The notes under the pieces: model-generated | The model's input: the letters and a program-made list of their open reading frames with translations, nothing else | Databases searched by the model: none | What the model was told of the DNA's origin: nothing | Assembly (NCBI RefSeq): GCF_928392795.1 | Contig: NZ_CAKMTJ010000005.1 | Coordinates: 124,001 to 188,000, forward strand | Reading direction: 5' to 3' | Length of the DNA: 64,000 nucleotides | Source: Rothia nasimurium | GTDB lineage: Bacteria > Actinomycetota > Actinomycetes > Actinomycetales > Micrococcaceae | Program-made: the position numbers and the translations under genes | Shown here: positions 16,071 to 24,444 of the stretch, in pieces | Numbering within the stretch: the stretch's first letter is position 1 | How the letters are laid out: every line of letters begins with the position of its first letter

Positions 16071-17675
16071 ATGGCAGAGAATCAGGACGCCCCGGCCCTA
16101 GGCCCGCTGGAAATGCTCCGCTGGGCATGGACGCAGCTGACCAAGATGAACACCGCCCTCTTCCTGCTGCTTATGCTGGCGGTCGCCGCTGTGCCCGGTT
16201 CGGTCTTTCCCCAGCGTATTCAGGACCCCGCTGCTGTAGCTGACTACATCGAGGTGCACCCCACCTGGGGCCCTATCGCTGATAAGCTCCAGCTCTTTGA
16301 TGTCTTCTCGTCGGTCTGGTTTGCGGCTATCTATATTCTGCTTTTTGTGTCCCTGATTGGCTGCGTCATTCCCCGCGCTACCAAGCACTACCAGGCCATG
16401 CGGTCAGGGCCCGCCCGCACCCCCAAGAACTTCTCCCGCCTACCCCAGCACCGTACCCTCACCATCCCCGTGGACGCCGGTGCCGGGGAACTAACAGCTG
16501 CGCGCGCTATCGAGGACGCTGCCGCCGTGCTGAAAAAGCGCCGCTACCGTATTGAGGTGCGCGAAGAAGCCCCGGGTGTTGTAAACGTTGCCGCCGAACG
16601 CGGCTACCTGCGCGAACTGGGCAACATCCTCTTCCACCTGGCCATGATCGGTGTGCTGATTGCGGTAGCGCTTGGCTCCCTCTTTGGCTACAGCGGCCAG
16701 CGAGTGGTGACCGAGGACGAAACCTTCGTCAACTCCCTGGTCGCCTATGACTCCTTCAGCCCCGGCACCAACTACAACCCCGACTGGTTAGCACCCTACT
16801 CAGCTACCCTCCAGAACCTCACTGTCGAGTACGACCGTCAGGAAGGCTCACCCACCTACGGCTCAGATATCAACTACGAAGCTGACTTCACCCTCACCAG
16901 TGCAGACGGTGAACAGCGTGAGCAGACCCTCAGAGTCAATGAACCCATCTACTTTGAGGGAACCTCTATCTACCTGCTGGGTAACGGCTACTCACCGGTC
17001 GTCCGTATCACCAACACTGACGGCTCTGTTGCCTACGAGGGGCCCGTGGTGGGCCTACCCTCGGGCCGTAGCTACCTCTCATCTATCGTGCTGAAGGTTC
17101 CGGACGCCCACCCCGACCAGCTGGGCTTCGTCGGCATGTTCCTGCCCACCGGCGAACGCACCACCGGTAGCGCCCCCACCTCTATCGACTCAGACCTGCT
17201 CAACCCTATGCTGGTGCTCCAAAGCTACGCGGGCGACCTCGGGCTTGATAACGGCGTGCCCCAAAACGTGTACGTACTCGACGTTGATAGCCTGGCCCCG
17301 CTCAACACCATGGCCGCCGGTAACGGCATTGTGCTCGATGCCAGCAACAACACCGCCACCCTGCCCGATGGTCACGGAACTATCGAATTCCTGGGTGTTA
17401 AGCGCTACGCTGGCATTGAGATCAGGTCAGACCCCGGTCGCCCGATCGCCCTGGTCTCAGCAACCCTGCTCTTTGGTGGCCTGCTGATCTCGGTCTTCGT
17501 TGCCCGCCGCCGCGTCTGGGTACGGGCCACCGAAAGCGGCACCGGCGCTAACCGCCTGCTCACCGTCGAATACGGCCTACTGGCCCGCGGCGAAGACCCC
17601 AGGCTCGCAACCGAAGCCGATAGACTCACCGACCTCTTTGCCGAGCAATGGGGACTAGAATTTGATGAAGCCTAA
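16071..17675 (+). CDS. resB: Cytochrome c biogenesis protein ResB (Ccs1)
   Basis: System II heme handling subunit, 534 aa, which forms the heme-exporting synthetase complex with CcsB. Three N-terminal membrane helices lie at about residues 26-45, 82-105 and 190-212. A large extracytoplasmic domain follows (residues about 215-450) and a last helix at about 465-485. The N-terminal segment MLRWAWTQLTKMNTAL is family-typical. The ATG at 16071 follows AAGGAC. Confidence 0.95.
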   Translation: MAENQDAPALGPLEMLRWAWTQLTKMNTALFLLLMLAVAAVPGSVFPQRIQDPAAVADYIEVHPTWGPIADKLQLFDVFSSVWFAAIYILLFVSLIGCVIPRATKHYQAMRSGPARTPKNFSRLPQHRTLTIPVDAGAGELTAARAIEDAAAVLKKRRYRIEVREEAPGVVNVAAERGYLRELGNILFHLAMIGVLIAVALGSLFGYSGQRVVTEDETFVNSLVAYDSFSPGTNYNPDWLAPYSATLQNLTVEYDRQEGSPTYGSDINYEADFTLTSADGEQREQTLRVNEPIYFEGTSIYLLGNGYSPVVRITNTDGSVAYEGPVVGLPSGRSYLSSIVLKVPDAHPDQLGFVGMFLPTGERTTGSAPTSIDSDLLNPMLVLQSYAGDLGLDNGVPQNVYVLDVDSLAPLNTMAAGNGIVLDASNNTATLPDGHGTIEFLGVKRYAGIEIRSDPGRPIALVSATLLFGGLLISVFVARRRVWVRATESGTGANRLLTVEYGLLARGEDPRLATEADRLTDLFAEQWGLEFDEA

Positions 17676-17755
17676 CCTACCCACCGCCTACTCCGGGGCA
17701 ACCCGGCCGGGCACCGGCGTCCGCGCCCTACCTCAACCTGTGAAGTGAGAACACC

Positions 17756-18847
17756 ATGTCAGAAGTCAATATAGAGCTCGCCCGCTGGAGCGAACTCTTT
17801 ATGTACCTTGCGGCGATCACCTACATGGTGGCCTTCGTAGCCTTTGCCTGGGACGTCGCTGCCCACTCCCGCACCACCAAGCGCCTTGAAGCCGCCACGG
17901 TCCCCGAAGCTGAAAAGGAACTCGTGGGTGCCGGTGCCCGCGTCAAAAATGCCCGCTCAGCTCGCATTAGCGGCACCGAGCAGGGCACCGGCGAACGCGG
18001 CATGGGCTACAAGAAATCAGCAGCCGCAAAGATCGCCGGTCACGTCGCCGACTCAGAGATGCGCTACGGTAGCGGCGAACGCCGACCTGCCGCCCGCGCC
18101 GGTGTGGTCATTCTGGCCCTGGGCTGCCTGATTCACCTGGCCGGTGTGCTCTCCCGCGCCTTCGCCGCTAACCGCGTGCCCTGGGGCAACATGTACGAGT
18201 TCTGCACCACCGGCGCCCTGCTCGTAGTCGTGGTCTACCTGGGCTTCCTCATCTTCCGCGACCTGCGCTTTGTAGGCACCCTGGTCTCTGGTCTCGCCCT
18301 GACCATGATGACCGCAGCCACCATCGCCTACCCCACCCCCGTAGGTCAGCTGGTGCCCGCCCTACAGTCCTACTGGCTGGTCATCCACGTATCCATTGCC
18401 GTACTCGCTTCAGCCATCTTCACCATCACCTTCGCCATGGCAATCCTGCAGCTGGTACAAACCTCCCGCGAACGCCACATCATCGAAGGTAATGACAGCT
18501 CCCTGGCCCGTCTCGGCTTCATGCGCCTCATCCCCTCATCCACCGCCCTCGAAAACTTCTCCTTCCGCCTCAACACCGTAGGCTTCGCCATGTGGACCTT
18601 CACCCTGGGCGCCGGCGCCATCTGGGCCGAGAAAGCCTGGGGCCGCTACTGGGGCTGGGACACCAAGGAAGTCTGGACCTTCATCATCTGGGTGGTCTAT
18701 GCCGCCTACCTGCATGCCCGCGCCACCCGCGGCTGGTCAGGCCCGCCTTCAGCCTGGCTCTCCATCGCAGGCTACCTCTGCATCATCTTCAACTTCACCG
18801 TGGTCAACGTCTACTTCTCGGGTCTGCACTCCTACTCGGGTCTCTAG
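17756..18847 (+). CDS. ccsB: Cytochrome c synthesis protein CcsB/CcsA (WWD heme-binding domain)
   Basis: Catalytic partner of ResB in system II cytochrome c assembly. The tryptophan-rich heme domain appears as WGRYWGWDTKEVWTFIIW, flanked by histidines in HARATRG and LVIHVSIAV. Length 363 aa includes a charged cytoplasmic insertion at residues about 35-110 between helix 1 and helix 2, typical for actinobacteria. Last gene of the phosphatase-ccsX-ccdA-resB-ccsB cluster. Copy 2 of the dispersed hairpin element starts 24 nt after its stop. Confidence 0.95.
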   Translation: MSEVNIELARWSELFMYLAAITYMVAFVAFAWDVAAHSRTTKRLEAATVPEAEKELVGAGARVKNARSARISGTEQGTGERGMGYKKSAAAKIAGHVADSEMRYGSGERRPAARAGVVILALGCLIHLAGVLSRAFAANRVPWGNMYEFCTTGALLVVVVYLGFLIFRDLRFVGTLVSGLALTMMTAATIAYPTPVGQLVPALQSYWLVIHVSIAVLASAIFTITFAMAILQLVQTSRERHIIEGNDSSLARLGFMRLIPSSTALENFSFRLNTVGFAMWTFTLGAGAIWAEKAWGRYWGWDTKEVWTFIIWVVYAAYLHARATRGWSGPPSAWLSIAGYLCIIFNFTVVNVYFSGLHSYSGL

Positions 18848-18871
18848 GATTTATATCCCACATTACGGCTC

Positions 18872-19035
18872 CCCAGGCTCGCGCTCGCTGCCGACCCTCT
18901 CGCTGGTTCACGAGCTGGCTCGCAAGCTCGCCAGATTCGCACCGAGATTTGTTTTCCTCGCGCGCTCGGAATCTCGGTGCTCATCACCAGCGATTCACGC
19001 CAGCCCCGTGCCAACAGCTTCGCTGCGAGCCTGGG
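18872..19035 (+). repeat. Dispersed 3'-UTR hairpin element, copy 2 (with nested insertion)
   Basis: Terminal arms CCCAGGCTCGC and GCGAGCCTGGG are a perfect 11-bp inverted repeat. The conserved blocks CTCGCTGCCGACCCTCTC and GATTCACGCCAGCCCC are present. Compared with the other copies it carries about 60 extra nt in the middle, containing its own perfect 11-bp inverted repeat GCACCGAGATT (18939-18949) and AATCTCGGTGC (18970-18980). Confidence 0.85.
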
Positions 19036-19092
19036 TCGCCTAATTGCTTTGGTTAACCAGCTTTCTACAAAGCGTTCTCCCACAGGTTTAGA

Positions 19093-19121
19093 AAGCCCCC
19101 GCACCTTGTGTGCGGGGGCTT
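19093..19121 (+). terminator. Terminator hairpin between ccsB and padR-like gene
   Basis: AAGCCCCCGCAC and GTGCGGGGGCTT form a perfect 12-bp stem with a 5-nt loop, followed by a short CTGCG rather than a long T-run. Confidence 0.7.
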
Positions 19122-19146
19122 CTGCGTAGGTGCTGTTTGGTAATAA

Positions 19147-19176
19147 TTGACAAAAGTCTTGAAACCTATCTAGGTA
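19147..19176 (+). promoter_or_regulatory. Promoter with PadR-type operator upstream of the padR-like gene
   Basis: A perfect TTGACA (-35) is followed after 17-18 bp by a weak -10 region overlapping ACCTATCTAGGT, a perfect 5+2+5 inverted repeat at 19164-19175. Operators overlapping the -10 box of their own gene are typical of PadR autorepression. Confidence 0.5.
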
Positions 19177-19208
19177 GATGTTGTACTTAGGTACAGAAGG
19201 AGGTGCTC

Positions 19209-19526
19209 ATGAACCCCACCACCTACCCGCCGGCCCTGGTACGGGCAACCCTGCCCACCGCCGTCCTGGCCTGCCTGGCTCAAGAAAACCTGCACGGCTA
19301 TGGCCTGGCCACCTGCCTGGAAGAGATGGGCTACGGACGCCTGCGCGGAGGATCCCTCTACCCGGCCCTCTCCAAACTCGAAGAAGCCGGGTACGTCACC
19401 ACCAGCTGGACGGAAGGGGAGAGCGGCCCCGCCCGCCGCCAGTACCGGCTGACGGACGCAGGCGCCCGCCAGCTCGCCGACGAACGAGCTACCCTGGCCC
19501 GGCTCACTAGCGCCCTTGGAGCCTAA
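19209..19526 (+). CDS. PadR family transcriptional regulator
   Basis: A 105-residue winged-helix protein: VLACLAQENLHGYGLATCLEEM, GSLYPALSKLEEAGYV and PARRQYRLTDAGARQL are the PadR signatures. The ATG at 19209 is preceded by AGAAGGAGGTG; the GTG at 19203 lies within that site. It is followed 37 nt later by a membrane protein gene, the common pairing in which PadR represses its own operon. The ligand is unknown. Confidence 0.92.
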   Translation: MNPTTYPPALVRATLPTAVLACLAQENLHGYGLATCLEEMGYGRLRGGSLYPALSKLEEAGYVTTSWTEGESGPARRQYRLTDAGARQLADERATLARLTSALGA

Positions 19527-19563
19527 ACCCACCAGACGTTTCTATATGACTCAAGGAGGAGAC

Positions 19564-20643
19564 ATGGCAAACAACCCCTACGAACGCCTGACCGCCGCAA
19601 TCGAAGAAGCCAGCGACAACCCGGCAGACAAAGACTGGGTACAAACTGCCTTTGCGACCCTCGCTACAAACGGTGTCAAAGCAGTCACCAGCGAAAGCGC
19701 CATCAACCGTGTCATTAGACAGGTCGCAGAAAGCGGCGAAAGCGCCACCGAACTCTACGGTAGCCCTCATGAATGGGCCGCAGAAAAAATTACCACCTGG
19801 CGGGAAAAAGGAACCCAGGTATTTTCCAAAGACGAGCCATGGGCCCTCAAAGAAGTAATGGTGGCAGGTTTCTTCACCGGGGCATTCTTTAGCATCCTTT
19901 TCTGGGTGGTCAGTGTACTACCCAGCGATAGGCCGAGCTCCCAGCCGCTGGGCTTCTATCTTCTTCCCGGGGCCTTGGGCATGCTTTTTCTTGCTCAGCT
20001 CGTTACCTTCCAACATAGCCGTAAAAAATTTGGCTTTACCGCTGCCGTACTTCTGACAGCGCTCGTTATTCTGGCCGGCTCAGCAGCTATCGGCCTTGGT
20101 CTATTTGCCTCCTACGAGGTTTTCACCCAGCGCCTGCCCAACTGGGCCCACCTAGTGGCTGCCCTGGGGCTGGGTGTTTTGGGAACAGCTGCGGGCTTTC
20201 TGCTGCCCTCACCCCCGCAGGTTACAGGCCTAGATGAGGAAGAAGATTACCAGAGTGATGAAACCTGGCTTGCTCGATTCAAGCAGGAGTTGAGGGGGCG
20301 CGGCGATATCTCAGATGCCCGCGTGCGGGAAGAAGTTTCCAGGGTCAAAGAGCATGCATATGAAAGCGGTAGTAGCTACCTCGAAGAATTTGGCCACCCG
20401 GTAGCCTATGCCCGTTCCCTCTCAGAACAAAAGAAGGTCAAGCCCTACCGGCTCTATCTGCACTCCCTACTCATGCTCGCAATATTCGGTATATGGGGCT
20501 ACGGACTTTACACGACCGATGACTACGCTAGCTTGACCTGGCGCCTGCCACTCCTAGTTGTCATTGTCATCGGGGGTGTACTTGAAACCAGAAGGCACTA
20601 CCGGGCCTACCGCCAGGCCAAAGCGCAGGCCAGCTCATTCTGA
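19564..20643 (+). CDS. Membrane protein partner of the PadR regulator (DUF1700-like layout)
   Basis: I start it at the ATG 19564, which has an AAGGAGG site 5 nt away; the frame is open further upstream. The first ~95 residues are soluble and charged. Hydrophobic helices are visible at roughly residues 100-122, 130-150, 155-182 and 190-210, and again near the C-terminus (LLMLAIFGIWGYGLY, LPLLVVIVIGGVL). Between them a soluble segment (residues about 220-285) resembles the helical domain of PadR-associated DUF1700-like proteins (FKQELRGRGDI, VSRVKEHAYESGSSYLEEFG). Function unknown. Its end overlaps the convergent next gene by 9 bp. Confidence 0.7.
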   Translation: MANNPYERLTAAIEEASDNPADKDWVQTAFATLATNGVKAVTSESAINRVIRQVAESGESATELYGSPHEWAAEKITTWREKGTQVFSKDEPWALKEVMVAGFFTGAFFSILFWVVSVLPSDRPSSQPLGFYLLPGALGMLFLAQLVTFQHSRKKFGFTAAVLLTALVILAGSAAIGLGLFASYEVFTQRLPNWAHLVAALGLGVLGTAAGFLLPSPPQVTGLDEEEDYQSDETWLARFKQELRGRGDISDARVREEVSRVKEHAYESGSSYLEEFGHPVAYARSLSEQKKVKPYRLYLHSLLMLAIFGIWGYGLYTTDDYASLTWRLPLLVVIVIGGVLETRRHYRAYRQAKAQASSF

Positions 20644-21069
20644 CGCTGGGTGATCCTTATCGTCCGTGGGGCCGGTAGCCTCGTCTCCCTGCTCGCTGGC
20701 CTGCTTGCCAGGGGCAGGGCCCTGCCCACCGGCGTCCTTACGGTTCTTGCGCTGCTGCCACTCGGCGTCCTGGCGCTCGCGCCGGGCCCGGGCTTCAAGG
20801 AACTTCAAAAACTCAGGGTCATCATCGGGAGCCACCGGCGGCTTAGCAACAGGCGCCCCAAAAGACCCGTGGAGCGACCCACGCGGCCGCCCCAACCAGA
20901 ACCACAGCACCGACCCCAGCAACGGAAAGAGCACCAGCACAGCAAGCCAGGCCCCCTTGGGCAGGGTGCGAACGCGCAAACGGTCGGTCTGGGCGGCATC
21001 CAGAATCGAATAAATCCACACGCCCAGCAGAAGAGCGGCGCCGCCAATAATCAAAATAGCTCTACCCAT
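20635..21069 (-). CDS. PLDc_N-type small membrane protein with charged tail
   Basis: The 144-residue protein has two N-terminal hydrophobic helices (ILIIGGAALLLGVWIYSILDA and AWLAVLVLFPLLGSVLWFWLG) with the PKGAWL and PLLGSVLWFWLGRP pattern of the phospholipase D N-terminal (PLDc_N) domain, but no HKD catalytic domain. Such stand-alone copies are common in actinobacteria and have no established activity. The C-terminal 75 residues are charged and low-complexity. It is convergent with the preceding gene and overlaps it by 9 bp. Confidence 0.8.
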   Translation of the reverse strand: MGRAILIIGGAALLLGVWIYSILDAAQTDRLRVRTLPKGAWLAVLVLFPLLGSVLWFWLGRPRGSLHGSFGAPVAKPPVAPDDDPEFLKFLEARARRERQDAEWQQRKNRKDAGGQGPAPGKQASEQGDEATGPTDDKDHPASE

Positions 21070-21186
21070 ACCCCCATTTTTCCATGAACAGGCCCGCCCA
21101 CCCCGCTTTGTGCGCTCACAGCGTGCCAGCTGAGCAGACGCCCACCGCGCAGACCCTGCCCGCAGCGGGTTGGGTAGAATGAAGGG

Positions 21187-21471
21187 GTGAATTTTCTGAA
21201 GTACTCCCTGCTCCGCCTGCTGTTCTCAGCTGCCGCCTTCTTCGCCTCCTACTACTTTGGCGTGGGCTTCATTCTGGCCATCATCTTCGGCGCGCTCATC
21301 GGCTTCGCCATCTGCTACCTGGCCTTTCCCCGCCTGCACGATGCCGCAGCAGCCGACTTTAACCGCATGATCCGCCGCAAGAACAAGCCCAAGAAAACAA
21401 GGGTTGAAGATGAAAATCAGGCGTTTGAAGACGAGCTGGACGAAGCGGCCCGACGTAGCCAGGGTCTTTAG
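21187..21471 (+). CDS. Small membrane protein of the DUF4229 type
   Basis: A 94-residue protein with two hydrophobic helices (LLRLLFSAAAFFASYYFGVGF and ILAIIFGALIGFAICYLAF) followed by a basic/acidic cytoplasmic tail. This layout and its place next to menA match the DUF4229 family. The start is GTG 21187. It is convergent with menA and their ends overlap by 4 bp. No function is known. Confidence 0.75.
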   Translation: MNFLKYSLLRLLFSAAAFFASYYFGVGFILAIIFGALIGFAICYLAFPRLHDAAAADFNRMIRRKNKPKKTRVEDENQAFEDELDEAARRSQGL

Positions 21472-22385
21472 TAGCCGGTAAAGACGGTAGCCCGCTCCGC
21501 AAAGATTTCGAGCGGGTGCAGGACCACGGCAAGAGCCACCAGAAGCGAGTAAATCAGCGCAATAATGCCCGCCTGCTTGAGCACCGGAATGAGGTCGCGG
21601 CCCAGAGCCCCTGAGAGCACCACCAGGGCTGAATGAACGACCGGCCCAATCAGAATAAAGGCCAGGGCGTACCAGGGGTTATGGGGTACCAGCAGGGCGG
21701 TCAGTGCCAGGCCCAGGCCCATCTCGGCGGCGTAGGTGATGCGCGATGCCCGGTCGCCTAGGCGCACTGCCAGGGTTTTCTTACCCGCCTCAATATCGGT
21801 GGGAATATCGCGCACGTTGTTAGCCATGAGCAGGGCGCAGGAGAACAGTCCGAGAGCAACCGCAAAGACCCAGGAAGCTAGGGTCAGCTGGTTGCTCTGG
21901 GTAAACATGGTGCCCAGGGTTGCGACCAGGCCGAAGTAGATGAAGACGAAGATGTCGCCCAAGCCCATGTAGCCGTAGGGGTGTTTGCCGCCGGTATAGC
22001 CCCAGGCAGCCAGCACCGCCGAGGCACCGATGGCCAGGAACCACCACTGCTGCGAGAGCATAATCAGGGCCAGTCCGCTGACCCCCGCCATACCAAAGCA
22101 GATAAAGGCCGCCATCTTCACGTGGGAGGGCTTGGCGACGCCCGAGCCGACCAGACGCAGGGGCCCTACGCGCACCTCATCCGTGCCCTTAATGCCGTCG
22201 GAGTAGTCGTTGGCGTAGTTGACACCCACCTGCAAGAAGAAGGCCACCAAGAAAGCCAATAGGGCGCGGACGGGCTTGAACTGGTGCACCTCGTAGGCCG
22301 CCGCAGACCCCGCAATAATAGGAGCTGCCGCCAGGGGGAGCGTGCGCAGGCGCGCCCCCTCAATCCACTGTGCAACCGTTGCCAC
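21468..22385 (-). CDS. menA: 1,4-dihydroxy-2-naphthoate polyprenyltransferase
   Basis: Integral membrane UbiA-type enzyme that attaches the polyprenyl chain to dihydroxynaphthoate in menaquinone synthesis. The two aspartate-rich motifs are NYANDYSDGIKG and NNVRDIPTDIEAGK. It has eight or nine hydrophobic helices and 305 aa, as expected. The GTG start at 22385 has an AAGGAG site. Acts after MenB and before MenG, both encoded in this window. Confidence 0.95.
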   Translation of the reverse strand: MATVAQWIEGARLRTLPLAAAPIIAGSAAAYEVHQFKPVRALLAFLVAFFLQVGVNYANDYSDGIKGTDEVRVGPLRLVGSGVAKPSHVKMAAFICFGMAGVSGLALIMLSQQWWFLAIGASAVLAAWGYTGGKHPYGYMGLGDIFVFIYFGLVATLGTMFTQSNQLTLASWVFAVALGLFSCALLMANNVRDIPTDIEAGKKTLAVRLGDRASRITYAAEMGLGLALTALLVPHNPWYALAFILIGPVVHSALVVLSGALGRDLIPVLKQAGIIALIYSLLVALAVVLHPLEIFAERATVFTGY

Positions 22386-22475
22386 TGCCTTGCTCCTTAT
22401 CAGCCCAAATGTTTACCTGGCGTTGTGCCGCCACAAATACACACCATTCTCTCACTTTTTAGCGGTCGGTGCCCG

Positions 22476-23741
22476 CTAGCTGCCGCGTGATGTGCCCCGG
22501 CCGCCCTGCTGGGCCTGCCAGGCCGCTGTTAGGAGGGCCTGTACCGCCCGCCGGTCGGGCTTGCCCGTGGGCAGGGTGGGGAACTCCGGTAGCACCTCAA
22601 TGAGTTTAGGTGCGGACGCTGCCCCCAGCTTTTCTGCTACCAGGCGGGGGAGGGCGTCCGCAAGCTCGCCGGGCTGGATGTTTCTGCCGGCTACCGGGGT
22701 GATAGCTGCGGTGATGGCGGTGCCCCAGCGGGCGTCCGGAACCCCGGCCACCAGGGCTTCGCGCACGGCCGGATGGCTTTCGAGGGCGGTAGCTACGGCT
22801 GCCGCGCTGGTTTTGATACCGCCAGAAATGAGCACGTCGTCGGCGCGACCCGCTACAGTGAGGGCTCCGGTGCGCAGGTCTTGGGTGCCCAGATCGTCGG
22901 TGCGGTACCAGCGGGTTCCCTGACCGTCTACAAAGAAGTGGGCGGCGGTGCGTTGAAGGTCATTGGCGTAGCCGCTGGCAATGGTCGGCCCGCCCAGCCA
23001 GATGCGCCCGGGAGCTTGTGGGTCGGCGGTATCGGCTTCTATCTGCACACGGACGCCCGCCAGCGGCTTGCCCTCGTAGACGCAGCCCCCGGCGGTTTCG
23101 GCCGACCCGTAGGTACGCACTACGGGGAGTGCCAGATCGTGGGCGCTTGCGATGAGGTCGGCGCTGGCCGGCGCCCCGCCCAACAGAATTGCGGAGAAAG
23201 AGCGCAGGGCCGCGAGGGTTTCTTCGCGGAGGGCGCCCTCCGGAGTCTCGAGCAGGCGGTGTAGCTGGGTGGGTACCAGGGAGACTAGCCGTTGCGGGGC
23301 TGAGAGCTTTTCGGCGGAGCTGACAAAATCCTGGGCCGTGAAGCGGGTGCCCTCGCTGACTGAGCCGGTCAGGACGGGGACGGTACCTGCCAGGGCAGAC
23401 CTCGCCACCACCTGTGCCCCGGCAACGTACTGCAGGGGCAGAGCCAGGAGCCACTGGGCGCTGCTTGTCCCAGTAGCTGTTTCTGTTCCCTGAGCCGAAG
23501 CACGTAAAGCTGAGGTGGAAAGCACCGTCTGTTTGGGGGCACCGGTGGAGCCGCTGGTTGTGACCACCAGGGCGGGGGCGTCCTGCCCTCTCTCTAGCTC
23601 TGTAAAGCAGGTGCTGAAGGTGTACAGGGCTTCGGTGACCTGCTGGGTGGGGCTGGTGGGCTGATCTGCTCCGACGCGGACGACGCTGCCCGGCCCGGGC
23701 AGGGCAGGCGCGGGGAGTGGGGTAAGGGAATCTAGTGTCAT
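22476..23741 (-). CDS. menE: o-Succinylbenzoate-CoA ligase
   Basis: AMP-forming acyl-CoA synthetase of 421 aa. The P-loop-like motif is VVTTSGSTGAPKQTVL. Later motifs are RTYGSAETAGGCVY, RTDDLGTQDL and the hinge GRADDVLISGGIKTS, followed by the C-terminal lysine region LPTGKPDRRAV. The short length is typical of actinobacterial MenE. It activates o-succinylbenzoate, the product of MenC, for ring closure by MenB. Confidence 0.93.
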   Translation of the reverse strand: MTLDSLTPLPAPALPGPGSVVRVGADQPTSPTQQVTEALYTFSTCFTELERGQDAPALVVTTSGSTGAPKQTVLSTSALRASAQGTETATGTSSAQWLLALPLQYVAGAQVVARSALAGTVPVLTGSVSEGTRFTAQDFVSSAEKLSAPQRLVSLVPTQLHRLLETPEGALREETLAALRSFSAILLGGAPASADLIASAHDLALPVVRTYGSAETAGGCVYEGKPLAGVRVQIEADTADPQAPGRIWLGGPTIASGYANDLQRTAAHFFVDGQGTRWYRTDDLGTQDLRTGALTVAGRADDVLISGGIKTSAAAVATALESHPAVREALVAGVPDARWGTAITAAITPVAGRNIQPGELADALPRLVAEKLGAASAPKLIEVLPEFPTLPTGKPDRRAVQALLTAAWQAQQGGRGTSRGS

Positions 23742-23847
23742 GGCTCTTTTTAGTCTACGCCTGGTGATTATTGCCAGATAGTATGCCTACTTGGTAATCT
23801 TGTAGGTAACACCTTCTGCTTCTCAAGGTCGAGATAGGAGCCAACCC

Positions 23848-24024
23848 ATGCTTGAAGTAACCGGTGCAGAAATCGCGATTCTGCTACTTTATCTGGCCCT
23901 GCTGGTGCTCTTTTTTGTAGTGCTCCTGGGGTTTCATAAGAAAAATAAGACCGAGATTCGGGTGATTCGTAAGCGCCTGGGCTTGGGCGAGAAGGCCGCA
24001 GGTAACATCGATAAGGGAGCCTAA
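23848..24024 (+). CDS. 58-residue single-span membrane protein
   Basis: Translation of 23848-24024 gives a short peptide: a 10-residue N-terminus, one hydrophobic helix (IAILLLYLALLVLFFVVLLG), then HKKNKTEIRVIRK and a basic/glycine tail. I do not recognise a family. It is followed 2 nt later by a second small membrane protein with a similar juxtamembrane motif. The AGGAG-like site GATAGGAGCC precedes the ATG. Confidence 0.7.
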   Translation: MLEVTGAEIAILLLYLALLVLFFVVLLGFHKKNKTEIRVIRKRLGLGEKAAGNIDKGA

Positions 24025-24026
24025 CC

Positions 24027-24254
24027 ATGACTGTACTTGCTACTAATCCGCTGGTGCCCACTACTGGGGAGGCCGTTCTTTCTGTGATTGGCCTGGCCTA
24101 CCTGGTCTTCATGCTGGTTTTCCTGGTCTTTCTGGTTAACGTGCTGCTGACCTGGCACCGCAAGAACAAGCTGCGTATTATCGAGCTGGAGTTTGAAGAA
24201 CGCGCCATCGACAAGCGCAAGGCTGCCCGCCGTATGGCAGACCCTGAGGCTTAG
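24027..24254 (+). CDS. 75-residue single-span membrane protein, apparent paralogue of its neighbour
   Basis: One hydrophobic helix (VIGLAYLVFMLVFLVFLVNV) is followed by the basic segment WHRKNKLRIIELEFEERAIDK. The HxKNKxxI pattern just after the membrane span also occurs in the 58-residue neighbour, suggesting duplication. Function unknown. The two genes are 2 nt apart and share a strong terminator downstream. The position between menE and menB hints at, but does not show, a respiratory-membrane role. Confidence 0.75.
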   Translation: MTVLATNPLVPTTGEAVLSVIGLAYLVFMLVFLVFLVNVLLTWHRKNKLRIIELEFEERAIDKRKAARRMADPEA

Positions 24255-24286
24255 CTGGGGAGTCTAGCCCCGGGCGCTGAACGCAA

Positions 24287-24338
24287 GGACGTCCCGCCCC
24301 ACCTTCCGCGAAGAAGGTGGGGCGGGGCGTCCTATTTT
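24287..24338 (+). terminator. Strong terminator after the two small membrane protein genes
   Basis: GGACG, CCCGCCCCACCTT and AAGGTGGGGCGGGG, CGTCC form a roughly 18-bp stem, followed by TATTTTTG. Confidence 0.9.
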
Positions 24339-24416
24339 TGTGCCCAGACGGCGAAAGCCCACCAGACTCGCGCACTGTCCACGAGCGGGGTGGGTAGTAC
24401 GCGAGTCTGGTGGCCC
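24335..24416. repeat. Long hairpin repeat, copy 1 (flanks the toxin-antitoxin cassette)
   Basis: CCACCAGACTCGCG (from 24359) pairs with CGCGAGTCTGGTGG (to 24413); the stem continues imperfectly inward. The 5' flank CCAGACGGCGAAAG is shared with the second copy at 25072-25150 in the same orientation. Confidence 0.85.
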
Positions 24417-24444
24417 CTCAGTTATTTTCTTCTCGCTGCGGCGT

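Noticed and set aside
24335..24416. Hairpin repeat as simple terminator of the small membrane protein genes
   Set aside because: A strong terminator with T-run already lies at 24287-24338, and the hairpin recurs on the other side of the toxin-antitoxin pair with a shared flank and without a T-run.
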